Shown piece after piece: positions 1 to 11,699 of a stretch of 64,000 nucleotides of DNA (the stretch's first letter is position 1; each line of letters opens with the position of its first letter). A program made the translations under genes and the position numbers. The notes under the pieces were generated by a model. That model was not told where the DNA came from, ran no database searches, and was given only the letters and a program-made list of their open reading frames with translations. The DNA comes from Spiroplasma endosymbiont of Atherix ibis (GTDB lineage Bacteria; Bacillota_I; Bacilli_A; Mycoplasmatales; Mycoplasmataceae), in assembly GCF_964020005.1 (NCBI RefSeq), contig NZ_OZ026474.1, positions 682,001 to 746,000 of the forward strand, written 5' to 3'.

Positions 1-847
1 AAATACGAAATATAATTGAACAATAATTTGCAAAATTTTAAATATCAATAGAACATCAACATATAAAGAAAATAAAACTTTAATGAATTTCCTCAATGAT
101 ACAAGAATTATGAATTTAGTGATTTCAGAAATTGAAAAAAATAATTTTCTTAGTGCTTATAGTGCTAAAAGATGATCTTTATATTTTAAATTGAATTATA
201 TTGACCCTTTTAGGATAAATCACAAAAAATTAGAACGTATATTTAAAAAATTTAATCATATTGCATATTATATTAAGAAACAAACTAAACATGAAATTAA
301 AAAATATAAAGAAACTATTAGAAAAAATTATCTTAAAGAAGCAAAAGAAATGGGATTTGAAAACATTTGAACTAGTGACATAAATCAATTTTCAGTTAAA
401 ACAAAAAAAGGTTATATTTGCACAGTTCAAGATAATTTAACTGGAGAAATAATAGGAAAATCTAAAAGAATAGATAATCAAAAAAAAAAAAAAAATTGTG
501 CTTGAAGCTGTAAAAATGGCATATAAAAATAAAAAATATTTAGGTCCAATATTATTACATTCAGATAATGGAAATCAATATACTTCTGAAAACTACATAA
601 ATTTATGTAATGATTTGCAAATCATTAGAAGTTATTCAAAACCAGGAACACCTCATCATAATGGCAAGCATGAAAGTTTTCATAGTCGTTTAAAAGATGA
701 AACTATAAGAACATGTCATATTGAAAACATCAATCAATGCTTAAAAATAGCATGAGCATGATTAGATTTTTATAATAATGATAGAATTAGAATAAATAAA
801 AAATGATAAAAAAAAAAAAAAACGTTCCCTCTATAGGGGGAACCTTC
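1..847 (+). mobile_element. IS3-family (IS150-like) insertion sequence, copy 1, cut by the window edge
   Basis: The right part of the same element seen complete at 10493-11730; window base 1 matches base 10895 of that copy. It holds most of orfB and the right terminal inverted repeat, ending GGGGGAACCTTC at 847. An A16 run at 480-495 replaces the GACAGATT-type sequence of the intact copy and shifts the frame. Another A15 run lies at 808-822 before the inverted repeat. The missing left end should lie just outside the window. Confidence 0.93.
2..809 (+). pseudogene. IS3-family transposase OrfB, frameshifted (copy 1)
   Basis: The 5' part reads in the frame starting at base 2 and the 3' part (from about 498) in the next frame. 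The shift is caused by four net extra bases in the A16 tract at 480-495. In the first frame translation stops at 524. The catalytic residues are still encoded: Asp in TSDINQF, Asp in LLHSDNGNQYTS and Glu in HESFHSRLKDE, but on both sides of the break. TGA codons are Trp (for example near 756). A non-functional copy unless the homopolymer is a sequencing error. Confidence 0.85.
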
Positions 848-933
848 TGGGAAATATTAAGAGAGTGATGACCATATTAATTAATTTGAATTAACCAAAT
901 TTAAGCAATATTGAAGTAAATATTTAAATTAAA

Positions 934-955
934 AACGTCAACTTATGTTGACGTT
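934..955 (-). terminator. Rho-independent terminator after deoC
   Basis: Perfect 9-bp stem AACGTCAAC/GTTGACGTT with a 4-nt loop; on the minus strand it is followed by TTTTTAATTT. It lies 57 nt beyond the deoC stop and closes the minus-strand operon. Confidence 0.8.
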
Positions 956-1011
956 AAATATTTTATTATTATATTACTTTTAAAGTAATTTTAAAAATTT
1001 ATTCAAATATT

Positions 1012-1674
1012 TTAATATCCATTTTTATGCTCTTCACCTTTTATAATTGCAACTCCCCCACTTATACCTAATCTTTGAGCTCCATTTTCAATCATTTTAA
1101 TTGCATCTTCAAAAGCTCTAACTCCTCCAGCTGCTTTTACTTTTGCTTTATCTTGAACAATTGATTTCATTAAAGCAACATCTTCTAAGTTAGCTCCTGA
1201 TGTTGAAAATCCTGTTGAAGTTTTTACAAATTCCAATTTAGCTTCTAAAGCTAATTCACAGCATTTAACAATTTCTTCTTTTGTTAATAAACAATTTTCT
1301 AAAATAACTTTAACACAGTTTTTTGAAGCTGCTTTTTTTACAGCTTTCATATCATTTAAAACTAAATCTCAATTAGCATCTTTTACTGCACCAATATTAA
1401 TAACCATATCAATTTCAGTTGCTCCATTTTCAATTGCTTGTTTTGTTTCAAAAACTTTTACTTCACTTGTTGTTGCTCCTAAAGGAAAACCTACAACAGT
1501 TGTAATACCTACATTTGTATCTTTTAATAACTCTTTTGCATAACTAATGTGACATGGATTTATACAAACAGTTACAAAATCCCATTCTTTAGCTTCATTA
1601 CATAATTTTTCAATTTCCTTTTTTTGAGCATCTGCTTTTAATAAAGTATGATCTATATATCTATTTAATTTCAT
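1012..1674 (-). CDS. deoC: Deoxyribose-phosphate aldolase (class I DERA)
   Basis: 220 residues, the usual DERA length, with one TGA read as Trp after VKDAN. Cleaves 2-deoxyribose-5-phosphate to glyceraldehyde-3-phosphate and acetaldehyde, feeding nucleoside deoxyribose into glycolysis. Visible motifs are the N-terminal YIDHTLL, the acidic [10 protein letters not shown] strand, the Schiff-base lysine in EFVKTSTGF and the second lysine in VKAAGGVR. Start ATG at 1674 lies 2 nt from the stop of the upstream oxidoreductase, so the gene is probably translationally coupled as the last gene of the nagA operon. All catalytic residues are present; probably functional. Confidence 0.96.
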
Positions 1675-1675
1675 T

Positions 1676-2659
1676 TTAGTTATCTCCTAATTTTTCTTGA
1701 TCTTTTTCAACTAAGTTTAAAACTCGAACTGTTTCACAACTAATATCTAGTAAATAATCTCTTAAGTAAAAATCATTTTCATATATCATTTTTAAAAATA
1801 CAGAAATTTCATATTCAAATAAATCTTTGTCATTATTTGATTTATAAATTAATTGAACTTCATCTGAATTTGTATGATTATATAAACTAATCTCTTCTAA
1901 TTGTATAACATTTTTAAAAGTTAATGTTGCTATATCAGAGAGTAATTCATTTTCAATTCTTCCAGCACTTACTTTACTACATACAATATTTGTAAGAACA
2001 TCACTTTCATGTCTTAAAAGAACACAATCGCTCATTCCACTTCCATTTGCCAATTTCTGACCCATAGCTTTTACTTCAATAACTGGTCCAAATAAAGAGA
2101 TACTTAATTCAACTGGATAAATCAAAATATCATAAGTTGATCCTTTTCCAAGATTTGCATCAAATACAGAATCAAACTGACCTAATTTGATTTTTTCCAT
2201 TCTTGAAGAATATTTATTTAAATTTAAATTTGCTATAAACGGTTGATAATTTTTTACAAACTCAAATAAATGTGAAAATTGTGGACAATGAAAAGTTTTA
2301 TATGCTTCCATTAAAAAGACATTATTTTTTTTAGCAATCTCAAATAATTCAACTGCTTGATCAAATAAAAGAGTTAAAGGTTTTTCAAGTAAAACATGTT
2401 TTTGTTGAGTTAAAAAATATTTTGCTTGTTCATAGTGTAAACCATTTGGTGAAGCAATATAAACAGCATCAATTTCATCTAACATTTGATCAAAATTGTC
2501 AACAGCTTTTGCATAAAGCTTATTTTCTCTAATAATATTTTGTGCTTTTGTCTTATTTCTTGAATAACAACAAACTATTTTACAGTTTGGATTTTTAATT
2601 GCAGATTGAATAAAACTCTCTGTAATTAAAGAAGTTCCTATAGTTCCAAATTTAATCAT
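1676..2659 (-). CDS. Gfo/Idh/MocA-family NAD(P)-dependent oxidoreductase
   Basis: 327 residues. The Rossmann start FGTIGTSLI matches the dinucleotide-binding GxxGxS region, and EKPLTL matches the family EKP motif with its catalytic lysine. A more distal in-frame ATG exists, but the ATG at 2659 has a GGAGG sequence just upstream and is chosen. The gene overlaps the end of the preceding membrane-protein gene by 8 nt (ATGATTAA), and its stop almost touches deoC. Sugar or inositol derivatives are common substrates of the family; the precise substrate cannot be read from sequence. Its place between nagA and deoC suggests carbohydrate use. Confidence 0.88.
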   Translation of the reverse strand: MIKFGTIGTSLITESFIQSAIKNPNCKIVCCYSRNKTKAQNIIRENKLYAKAVDNFDQMLDEIDAVYIASPNGLHYEQAKYFLTQQKHVLLEKPLTLLFDQAVELFEIAKKNNVFLMEAYKTFHCPQFSHLFEFVKNYQPFIANLNLNKYSSRMEKIKLGQFDSVFDANLGKGSTYDILIYPVELSISLFGPVIEVKAMGQKLANGSGMSDCVLLRHESDVLTNIVCSKVSAGRIENELLSDIATLTFKNVIQLEEISLYNHTNSDEVQLIYKSNNDKDLFEYEISVFLKMIYENDFYLRDYLLDISCETVRVLNLVEKDQEKLGDN

Positions 2660-3221
2660 TATTGTCCTCCATAAATGGGTTAAAATCATCTTTTTTTTCT
2701 AAAACTTTTGTTTTATTTTTAGAAACTTTATTTGCACTTTCTTCATCACTAAATCATATTTTATTAACTAAAGCTTGTTCTTTAAGTCTTGAATAACTTT
2801 CTAAAATTGAAACTGCAACTCCTATTAATAATTGAATTATTAGCAATGTAAATATTAATATAATAATATTTTTAAATAAAAATAAAAACATAAGTAAGTT
2901 AACTAAAGAGATTAAGAAAATCAAAATTATAAGTAAAGAAATAATATAAATTATTTTCTTTTCTTTCTTATTATATTTATAGTTTAATTTTTTATTTATA
3001 TCTCTTCTAATAAAGAAAAAAATTAATATGCTTATAATCGCTGAAATAAATAATAATAACTGAATAGCTAAATATGTTTTTGTATTTAATAATAAATTAT
3101 TATCTTTACCTTTAAAAATATCAATAACTGATACTAATGAAACTGAATAATTAAAAATTAAACCTAAAGTTAACAAAAATTTTATCATTGTGAAACTTCT
3201 AGGATTAATTTTATTTTTCAT
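2652..3221 (-). CDS. Four-helix membrane protein of unknown function
   Basis: 189 residues. Four hydrophobic segments (roughly residues 11-35, 50-72, 89-113, 117-140) are followed by a charged C-terminal tail. The tail is reached only by reading TGA as Trp (NKIWFSDEE). The start overlaps the last 11 nt of nagA, and the end overlaps the oxidoreductase start by 8 nt, so it belongs to the operon. I do not recognise the family. It could be a small integral protein accessory to amino-sugar metabolism, but that is only inference from context. Confidence 0.75.
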
Positions 3222-4353
3222 ATACTATTTTTCCCTCTACTATTGTTTTTAAAACTTGCATGTCTTTGTTTAAAACTACTAAATCTGCAAACTTAGATTT
3301 ATCAATGCTTCCTCTTTGAGCAAATATTTTTAATTGCTTTGCAATATTAATTGAAGTCATTTTAATTAAATCTGTCATTTTAATTTTAGGATTTGCTTCA
3401 AGCATTGTTCTAACATTATAATCATAAGTTGCTCCAGCTCCTGCTAATACTCCACTAATTTTTAAAGAAACTTTCATACCCTTTTTAATAACTTCTAAAT
3501 TACCTAATTTATATTCACCATCTGGTAAACCTTTTGCATTCATTGCATCAGTAATAATACAAATACCACTTGAACCTTTAACTTTATAAATTAATTTTAA
3601 AGTATCTTTTTCAATATGTATTCCATCTGTTATTACTTCACATAAAATATCGTCTTGATATAAACTAAATGTTGCAAGACCAGGTTCATATTGACTCACC
3701 CCACTCATTCCATTAAATAAGTGAGTTACATGTCTAAAACCTACTTCATAATCTTTATAGCATTGATCAAATTTCATGTTTGTATGTCCAACACTTGGTA
3801 AAATATTATTTTCTAACATATATTTTGTAAAACTACCATCTTGTAAATCAGCTGCATAAGTTACAATTCTAATATTGTCATTTGACTCTTTTATTAGTTC
3901 TTTTAATGAATCAATATTTGGTTTTTCTAATAAAGAAACTTCATGAGCTCCTTTTTTCTCTTCTGAAATAAAAGGTCCTTCTAAGTGCAATCCTAAACAT
4001 TTAGAACCAATAGGTTCTTTTTTCATAAATTGAGAAAATTCACGAAGATATTTTTGATTGTTTTCTTTTGAATTTGTTACACTTCCTTGAACATAACTTG
4101 TAATACCTTCAATTGCTACATTTTTTGAAAATTTTTCAAAAGCTTCAACTGTTCCACTTTCAAAATCAACACCATAACCTCCATGAACATGACAGTCAAT
4201 AAATCCTGGCATTAATCAATTACCCTTTAAATCAATACCATTCAAATTAGTATTTCCTTGATTAATTGATTTAATTTTTTTGCCTTCTAATTCTAATCAT
4301 CCATTTTCAATAATTTCAGTTTCTAAAACTATTTTTGCATTTTTTAAAATCAT
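3211..4353 (-). CDS. nagA: N-acetylglucosamine-6-phosphate deacetylase
   Basis: 380 residues, a normal NagA length. Removes acetate from GlcNAc-6-P to give glucosamine-6-P. Metal and substrate motifs are visible: CHVHGG (His about 55 and 57), GLHLEGPF with the metal Glu, SVGHTN, HLFNGMS and the catalytic Asp in ITDAMNAKG. Two TGA codons near the N terminus encode Trp; without them the gene would appear to start at 4212. ATG 4353 follows the ribosome site TTAGGAG. First gene of a tightly overlapping operon (nagA, membrane protein, oxidoreductase, deoC). nagB and a GlcNAc transporter are not adjacent. Confidence 0.96.
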
Positions 4354-4410
4354 ACTTTAACTCCTAACAAATATATTTTAAGTCATTTCCTTGAGTTTTA
4401 AACAAAAAAA

Positions 4411-4430
4411 AATAATACATTCGTATTATT
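4411..4430 (-). terminator. Terminator overlapping the stop of the 4426-5619 gene
   Basis: Palindrome AATAATAC-ATTC-GTATTATT; on the minus strand it is followed by eight T residues. The stem includes the stop codon of the membrane-protein gene. It separates that gene from the nagA operon. Confidence 0.75.
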
Positions 4431-5619
4431 TGTCAGAAAATTTAATAAATCCAAACGTTGCAAACAATGATAAAGTACAAGTAATAAGTGGTAAAAAGGC
4501 GCTTAATCAAGGAAATTTGAACATATAATCTTTTAAAAAAATTGATGTATTTAATTGAATTAAGAAAATTATTAATGTTAATAATAAGATTTGAATAAAC
4601 ATTAATCTATTATAATTAAATCTCTTTATTTTTTTAGCCATAATATAGCCAATTATCATTGGTGAAAATGCAATTGGTATAATTAAAATGCTAACTAGAG
4701 TAATTAAAATTTGTGTTATGTTTGTATAAGGATGTATAAATCCATGAATTATTATTGTAAAAACAAAAGTTATTGACAATATTCATATTCAAGGACTTCT
4801 AATATTTAATTGAATATATTCCTTTAATGAATCAATTCTAATATTTTTTAATCAATTAAAGAATTTTGAAGATCTATTATCTTTTTTTTCAATAAAAATT
4901 GCAATATACATTGATGAAAATACTATTAAACAAATAGAAGATATTGGAAATAAAATAAATAAAAAAACTAAACCCACATTTAATGTTGTAATAATACTTG
5001 AATCATTTAACAATCCGTTTTTTTCTCAATTAAAAACTGTTCCTTTTGATAAATATATTAAGAAAGTCATAATTGAAAATGAGTCATAATTTTCAAAACC
5101 TTGATAGTTTTTATGAAGACTTTTTTGAACTGAACAAAATATGATAATTCCTATAAAAGCAAATAAAAATGTTAAAATAAATGAAACATACATACCAAAT
5201 TTACCAACATTTTTGAATTTATTTACTTCTGAATTTCTTTTCATAAATTGAATTGAAAATAATATTACTATTACTGACATATAAAGAAAAAATACAATTA
5301 ATAAAGTTGGAATGATAATAATTGAAGTTATTGTAAAAACTATAAGTTTAAATGGTTCTGAAGTTGACTTAAGTTCATCAATTCCCCCTATACCAAATAA
5401 AAAAAATGATAATGATATAGGATTTTTAATTGTTGTTTTCAGTACTTCAAAATCGTGTCCTTGAATATTAGTTCAAGAATCTTTATTATTTTCTGATAAT
5501 TTATTTTCTAAAATTTTTGTTACATCGATTAAACTGTAAAATGATCCTGCAACTATAAATGCTGTTGCAAGCAATACAGTTATAATTATGGCAATTATAT
5601 ACGTATTCTTATGTTTCAT
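4426..5619 (-). CDS. Multi-pass membrane protein, unknown function
   Basis: 397 residues when several TGA codons are read as Trp. The ATG at 5619 has a strong AAGGAGG site 7 nt upstream. About eight to ten hydrophobic segments; an N-terminal helix, an extracytoplasmic stretch of about 60 residues containing KLSENNKDSW, and then repeated membrane pairs. No catalytic motif is evident. It lies 32 nt from the end of recD2 and ends at its own terminator. It resembles the many unassigned permease-like proteins of Entomoplasmatales; no function is proposed. Confidence 0.75.
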
Positions 5620-5651
5620 TTTTTTGCCTCCTTCTTATTATATATAAATTA

Positions 5652-7862
5652 TTATTTAATAATCAATGAAATTATAACCTCTTTTAACGTAGTTAATCTT
5701 TTTTTTCCATTTTTATAGCATGATTTTACAAATAAATTATTATCTGAAATAATAATTAATTGTTCTTTTGCCCTAGTAATTGCTGTATAAAGCATTTTTT
5801 TATTCAAAATAAAATTTGATACTTTATTATTCCCATCTAAAACCAAAATAGTATTTTTATATTCACTTCCTTGTGTTTTATGAATAGAACAAGCATAACT
5901 TAATTTAATTTTTTGAAATGAACTATTCCCCATTTCAACTAAACGCTCATTGAAAACTAATTTAGCTGTTTTTAATTTATCTCCAATAAAATTTAATTCC
6001 TTTATATATCCAATATCTCCATTTGAAAGTTCTAAAATTGGATCATTTTCAATATACATTACTTTATCATTTACTCTAAATTCAGCATCAAATCTCTTAT
6101 ATACTTTTGAAGTTACAGGATTAATTAAATTCTGAATAATACTATTTATATTATCAATTCCTAATTGATCTTTATACATTGGAGCTATAATTTGAATTTC
6201 ATTTAACTGTTCTTCTAATTTTGACGGATTCAAATTTAAATAAGTTTCTTTTAAAACATTAATTATTTCATTATAATCTTTTGAAAATACAAAATTTACA
6301 TTTGTAGAGTTTTCAAAATCAAAATCTTTAACAGTTTCATTTTTAATGGCATTAGAAATTTCAATTATTGAATTTAATTCACCCTTATTAGTTTTTTGTC
6401 TATTATTTTTAATAAGTTTTGTAGTTTTAAACTGATTACATTCAATTAAATCCTGATATAAATTACCATAACTTACACTTGGTAATTGTTCAATATCTCC
6501 AACTAATAAAATTTTTTTAATTCCTTTTACTCCTTTTAAAAGTGAAGCAAATAAATGATTATCAATCATTGAACATTCATCAATAATAACTAAATTTTTA
6601 TAAATTGGCTTATCTTCATTAGCTTCAAATATATCATTTCCAGAGTATTGCAATAGTCTATGAATTGTTGAAGTTTTATATCCAGAATCATCTTTTATTT
6701 TTCCTGCAGCTCTTCCAGTTGGTGCAGTGATGGCAAAATTTGAATCATTATAAAGCAACTCATAAATTTTTATAATTCCTGTAATAACTGTTGTTTTACC
6801 AGTTCCTGGACCTCCAGTAATAATTGAAACATCATTATTAATAAAATTTTTTATTGCTTCAATTTGCTCATCATTATATTTAAAATTCTCAATTTCTGTT
6901 CTAGAGGAAATAAACTTTTCTACTTCCTTAATTTTTTCTTCAAAATTAAATTCTTTTAAAAGAGAATTTGATTTATTAGAAAGATTGCATAATTCTTTTG
7001 CAATATATTGTTCATCTTCATAACTTTCTTTAGTATAAATTTTTTCATTTTTGAAATAAAGTATTTTCTCATTTTTAGCAAAAAGCAATTTATTATAAAG
7101 TTCTTTTTCAGATAAATTAAATTGCTGTTTTAATTTTTTTATTAACTCTTCTAAAGAAGTATATGTATTGCCTTCTTTAAATAAAATTTCTTTTACATAT
7201 TCACTAGCATATCATGAAATTCTTTTTTCATCATTTTCTTCTATGCCAAAAGTTAAAGCTACTCTATCAATTTCAAAAAAAGGTTGTAATTTATTTTCAT
7301 TTGCATAATTATAGAAATCTCTTCTTAAAATATCTTCAATAATATTTGAATCTTCAAATTCTCTTTGCAACAAGTTTAAAAACTCCATTTTTAAACTATT
7401 TTTAATAAATATATCAAGTATTTTGCTATCGCCAAATTTTGAACAAACTACATCAAAAATAATTTCTGCTTTTGACTCTGTCATATCTTTAATTTTTAAA
7501 AGTTCTGACTTATTTTCAAGTATTTTTTTAAAAATATCTTCTTTAAAATAATCAACAATATTTTCTGCAAGCCTTTTACCTACAGTTGGAAAAGTTGGAG
7601 AACTTAAATATTTTATTAATCCCTCTCTATCAAAATGCTTAACTTGTGTAAAACTTTTAACTGAGAAATTTTTTTGATTTCTTCTTATATCTTCAACTTC
7701 TTCTCCTGTTACTTCATAAATAACTTGCATTTTCATTAAAGAAATCGGTCCAGTTAAAGTAATAGATTTTTTTTCATTATTAAATAAAATAAAAATAGCT
7801 ATTGCATATCCATTTTCTCCTTTATAAATAAATCTACTTATTTTTCCCTTGTATGTAATCAT
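5652..7862 (-). CDS. recD2: RecD2-like ATP-dependent DNA helicase (SF1)
   Basis: 736 residues. An N-terminal OB/helix-hairpin region (TVGKRLAENIVDYF) is followed by the helicase core: Walker A GGPGTGKT near residue 350, Walker B VIIDECSMID, motif III LLVGDIEQLPSV and the C-terminal motif with SIHKTQGSE and YTAITRAK. This is the RecD2/YrrC arrangement, a 5'-3' helicase acting without RecBC. One TGA (SWYASEY) joins the two halves. ATG 7862 follows a GGAGAAAAAC site. All core motifs intact; likely functional in replication-fork or recombination repair. Confidence 0.93.
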
Positions 7863-7964
7863 AATTGTTTTTCTCCATAATACTTAAAAATATTTTATTT
7901 GCTCTTTTAATTTTAAATTTGAATCAATAATTGTTTTAAAAAATTTAGCTATTATAAATTCCTT

Positions 7965-8254
7965 TTACATTGAGTTAGATTTTTTAATTTTAATATTATT
8001 AATAATTTTCTCTTTATCTAATCAAATTAAATAATCTCTATTATAAAAAGAGGAATAAATTAGTTTAGACGTTGAACTAGTTATAATAAAATCTTGATTA
8101 TTTAAAATAAATGAACTATAGTTATCAAGTATTTCTTTTTTATAGTTATTTGTAAAATAAGATATATCCAAAAAACTATTGAATATTTTTTAGATAAATA
8201 TTTTGCTAAATTTCTATTATCTTTTTCATATAAATCAATAATTTGAATAATCAT
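7965..8254 (-). pseudogene. Small hypothetical gene with a one-base frameshift
   Basis: From ATG 8254 the frame reads 33 codons to a T-homopolymer (8168-8173) and continues in another frame as LDISYFTNNYKKEI to a TAA at 7965. The total is one base short of 97 codons. Codon use and the TGA-Trp codon (LIWLDKE) argue it is, or was, coding. I do not recognise the protein. A single missing T could also be a sequencing error. The 258 nt between here and the next gene (8255-8512) show nothing convincing. Confidence 0.45.
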
Positions 8255-8512
8255 CTTATCACTTATTTCTTAATAATTTAATCATAAATAAAATAAAAAA
8301 AATACCTAGAAAGTATTTATAAATATATTTTGTAAGTATATAAAATATATTTTATTAAAAAGTTGTTTTACTATATTTTCTATAATAAGTTTAATTTTAA
8401 ACTTAAAAGTTTTTTATTTATTTTTTTAGTTTTTATAGTAAGTTACTTTTTGTTATTTAAAATACATATTTATGTCATATAATCAAAGTTTTCAAAAAAT
8501 TAAATCTTTTAA

Positions 8513-10375
8513 CTAAATAAACTTAATAAAAGCTTTTGATTGCTGATTTTCAGATAAAGTAAACAATTTTTCATACTTAAAATTAACTGCTAAATAACCT
8601 AATTTAAAAGTAATAGAATCTGGATTTTTATCCTTTGCTCCTCCTCTAGCAGGTACAAAAGATATATCCTTTTCATTTAAAACATAATCAATTTTATTAT
8701 TAAATTTTAAACCATTACCAGCATGATCATTGTTGCTTAAGTCATTAAAATAATTTGGAAAAATATAAAATATTTTACTAGAATTTTCATTTATGAAATT
8801 AAATATTTTTAATTTATTCATAAGTTCATTATCGAATTCATTTCCAAGACTAATTCAAATAGATCAAAATAAAATACTTAAACTTCCTGAAGAACTTTGA
8901 TTTTCTTTAATATTCTCTTTAATTCTTGAAGCTATTTTTTTATTTCCAATATTCATTAAATAATCTTCATCTGAGTTAAAATTCAGGATATTTAAAATTT
9001 GAATCTATTCCATAAAAATCATGTAATCCTTTTATTAAAGTTTTTGAAGTAAACTAACTTAAAAAGTTAATTTTTTCTTCTACTTTTGAAGAAACATTAT
9101 ACGTTACAGATAAATTAAAATCTGGCAATTCATGAACATATTTATTATCTCCTGAACCAATAATAATATTTATTCCCTTAAGTTTAATATTTCCAATAGA
9201 ACTTGCATTAATAAACTCATTTGTTTTTTGAACTAAATTAAGTTGCTCTTCAGATAATTTTATAATTTTAAGATAATTATTTTTTAAATTAAATAATTCT
9301 TTATTTCATTTATCAATATTCAATTTTGTAAAATATAAGTTTTTTAAAATATCTATGCTTTCTTGCTTATTAGGATCATTTCTAAAAATACTTTTAAAAA
9401 TTTTCTCTGAATTTTGTTGTGAATCCATATAGTTTTCAAAAGACTTTGCAATTTTATTTTCAAAAACATTTAGCAAATTAGTTTTAAAAACTGAATCTAT
9501 GTAAATAGCATTTTTATTAAACTCTAAATTTAAATTTTTAAAACTCGTAAAATACTTTTGTTTAATAAAATCAATTAAATTAGTTTTATATTCATTATTA
9601 GCGTTTATATATTTTTTTATCTCATCAGAAAATTCACCATATCCCTCATAAAAATTTTTATTATCTTTTATATTACTTCATTCAAAATTAGAATATTTTT
9701 TCATTTCATTTGAGACTAAAAAATCCTTTTCAATATTTTTTACAAAATTATTTCCAACTAATTTAAAAGTTTCACTATCTGTTGAAGTATATTTTAAAAT
9801 ATCTTTAAGTTCAAATTTTTCTAAAGAATACTTACCTTTATATTTTATGTTTATTTTATACTCATTTATAAAATTTCCTATATAAACTCCTTGAGACAAC
9901 TCCCCAGATTTTATTTTAAAATTATCATTATAAATAATCTCTACTCCATCAAAAAGCGAATCAATATCTTCTAAAATAACTTTATATTTATTTATTTTTT
10001 TAACTCATTTAATTTTTCAGAAAGTAAACTTGATTTTAAGATTATATTTTCATCTTGTTCAATTTCTTTTTTATCTTTTAAAGTTAATTCCTTTTCTTTA
10101 TTTGAAAAAGATTGTATATTTTCTTTTTTAATAAATAAATGTTTTTTTTCATTTTTTTGTACACCAATAAGATTGTGATTAACCTCATTTTTCATATGAT
10201 CAATATAAATATTTGTAACTTATTTTTGAAAATCTTTTATTATTTCATTTAAATTTTCTTTTGGCTCTTCTGGGTTAGGATTTTTATCTTCTTTTTTTGT
10301 ACCACATCCAATGAAACTAACAGCTGATGAAGCAACAAACCCTACTGTTGCCAACACACTTAATAACTTTTTCAT
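8513..10375 (-). pseudogene. Surface lipoprotein, subfamily A, decayed (module 1)
   Basis: ATG 10375 with AAGGAGG site encodes a signal peptide (MKKLLSVLATVGFVASSAV) ending in the lipobox Cys of FIGCG. The body is paralogous along its length to 21860-23629. It is broken by TAA at 10222 (GAA in the paralogue), a one-base deletion in an A run near 9993, TAG at 9056 (GAG in the paralogue) and an extra T near 8981; the two indels cancel, so total length is a multiple of 3. The C terminus keeps the conserved KDKNPD and FKLGYLAVNFKYEKLF blocks. Probably once a membrane-anchored surface protein; it now yields at most a 51-residue peptide. Confidence 0.85.
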
Positions 10376-10436
10376 ATTTTCCTCCTTTTTTAAGACTTTT
10401 ATAAAACAAATAAAACAATTCAAGTTGATATCACTG

Positions 10437-10468
10437 ATTGTATATATAAAAAAAAAAAAAAAAGTCAA
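10437..10468 (-). promoter_or_regulatory. Homopolymer-spacer promoter of lipoprotein module 1
   Basis: On the minus strand TTGACT (10468-10463) is followed by a T16 run and then TATATA (10448-10443) with TACAAT six bases further on. The -35/-10 spacing is therefore set by the length of the homopolymer (14 nt to TATATA, 20 nt to TACAAT). It lies 68-93 nt upstream of the lipoprotein ATG. The same design occurs in the other three modules. Confidence 0.6.
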
Positions 10469-10548
10469 TGCTTTTTTTTTGACTTCTTTTGAGAAGGTTC
10501 CCCCATTTTAGGAGACACTTTTATATAATAATAGAAAGGAAAAAATAT

Positions 10549-10878
10549 ATGGCTAAAAAAGGACAAAAGTTTAGAAAATGAACTCAAGAAGAAAAAGAAA
10601 AAATTATTGAATTAAGTTTGAATTGCTATTCTCTAAAAGAAATAGCATTAAAATTTAACTCAACTACTGGATCAATTGGAACAATAATTAACAAATATAA
10701 AAATGCAAAGATAAGTGAAGCAAAACCTCGCTTGCCTTATAAAATAGATTACAGCATATCTCAAAAGGCAAATGATTTGTTTATAGGAGTTCTATTCGAC
10801 TATAATAAAGAATTAATTAAGGAGAATAATATTTTAAAAAAGCAATGAGCCTCCAAAGGCGAAACCAAAAAGAAATAA
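10549..10878 (+). CDS. IS3-family transposase OrfA (HTH protein)
   Basis: 109 residues with TGA as Trp at two places (RKW and QWASK). Starts ATG 10549 after AAAGGAAAAAATAT. Residues about 20-50 form the helix-turn-helix of the transposase-8 family (KEIALKFNSTTGSIGTIINKYK), which binds the terminal repeats. The C terminus is a leucine-zipper-like helix (KELIKENNILKK), where OrfA and OrfB are joined by frameshifting. It ends 34 nt inside orfB. By itself OrfA usually represses transposition in this family. Confidence 0.93.
10836..10842 (+). promoter_or_regulatory. Programmed -1 frameshift site A AAA AAG
   Basis: The heptamer A_AAA_AAG lies in the orfA frame, 3 nt before the orfA Trp codon TGA, and directly before the orfB frame. 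An internal Shine-Dalgarno-like AAGGAG is about 10 nt upstream (10819-10824), as in bacterial frameshift signals. Slipping back one base gives OrfAB, the active transposase of IS3 elements. Confidence 0.85.
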
Positions 10879-11699
10879 TTCAGGAATTATTAATAAATAC
10901 GAAATATAATCGAACAATAATTTGCAAAATTTTAAATATCAATAGAACATCAACATATAAAGAAAATAAAACTTTAATGAATTTCCTCAATGATACAAGA
11001 ATTATGAATTTAGTGATTTCAGAAATTGAAAAAAATAATTTTCTTAGTGCTTATAGTGCTAAAAGATGATCTTTATATTTTAAATTGAATTATATTGACC
11101 CTTTTAGGATAAATCAAAAAAAATTAGAACGTATATTTAAAAAATTTAATCATATTGCATATTATATTAAGAAACAAACTAAACATGAAATTAAAAAATA
11201 TAAAGAAACTATTAGAAAAAATTATCTTAAAGAAGCAAAAGAAATGGGATTTGAAAACATTTGAACTAGTGACATAACTCAATTTTCAGTTAAAACAAAA
11301 AAAAGTTATATTTGCACAGTTCAAGATAATTTAACTGGAGAAATAATAGGAAAATCTAAAAGAATAGATAATCAAAAGACAGATTTTGTGCTTGAAGCTG
11401 TAAAAATGGCATATAAAAATAAAAAATATTTAGGTCCAATATTATTACATTCAGATAATGGAAATCAATATACTTCTGAAAACTACATAAATTTATGTAA
11501 TGATTTGCAAATCATTAGAAGTTATTCAAAACCAGGAACACCTCATCATAATGGCAAGCATGAAAGTTTTCATAGTCGTTTAAAAGATGAAACTATAAGA
11601 ACATGTCATATTGAAAACATCAATCAATGCTTAAAAATAGCATGAGCATGATTAGATTTTTATAATAATGATAGAATTAGAATAAATAAAAAATGATAA
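10845..11699 (+). CDS. IS3-family transposase OrfB (DDE integrase domain)
   Basis: 284 residues with several TGA-Trp codons. Normally made as the C-terminal part of an OrfAB frameshift fusion; an ATG at 10845 could also start it. N-terminal HTH-21-like region, then the rve core: first Asp in WTSDITQFSV, second Asp in LLHSDNGNQYTS, Glu in HESFHSRLKDE, with the spacing of the IS3 D-D-E family. The end ARG/NDRIRINKKW is typical. All three catalytic residues are present in this copy. Confidence 0.95.
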
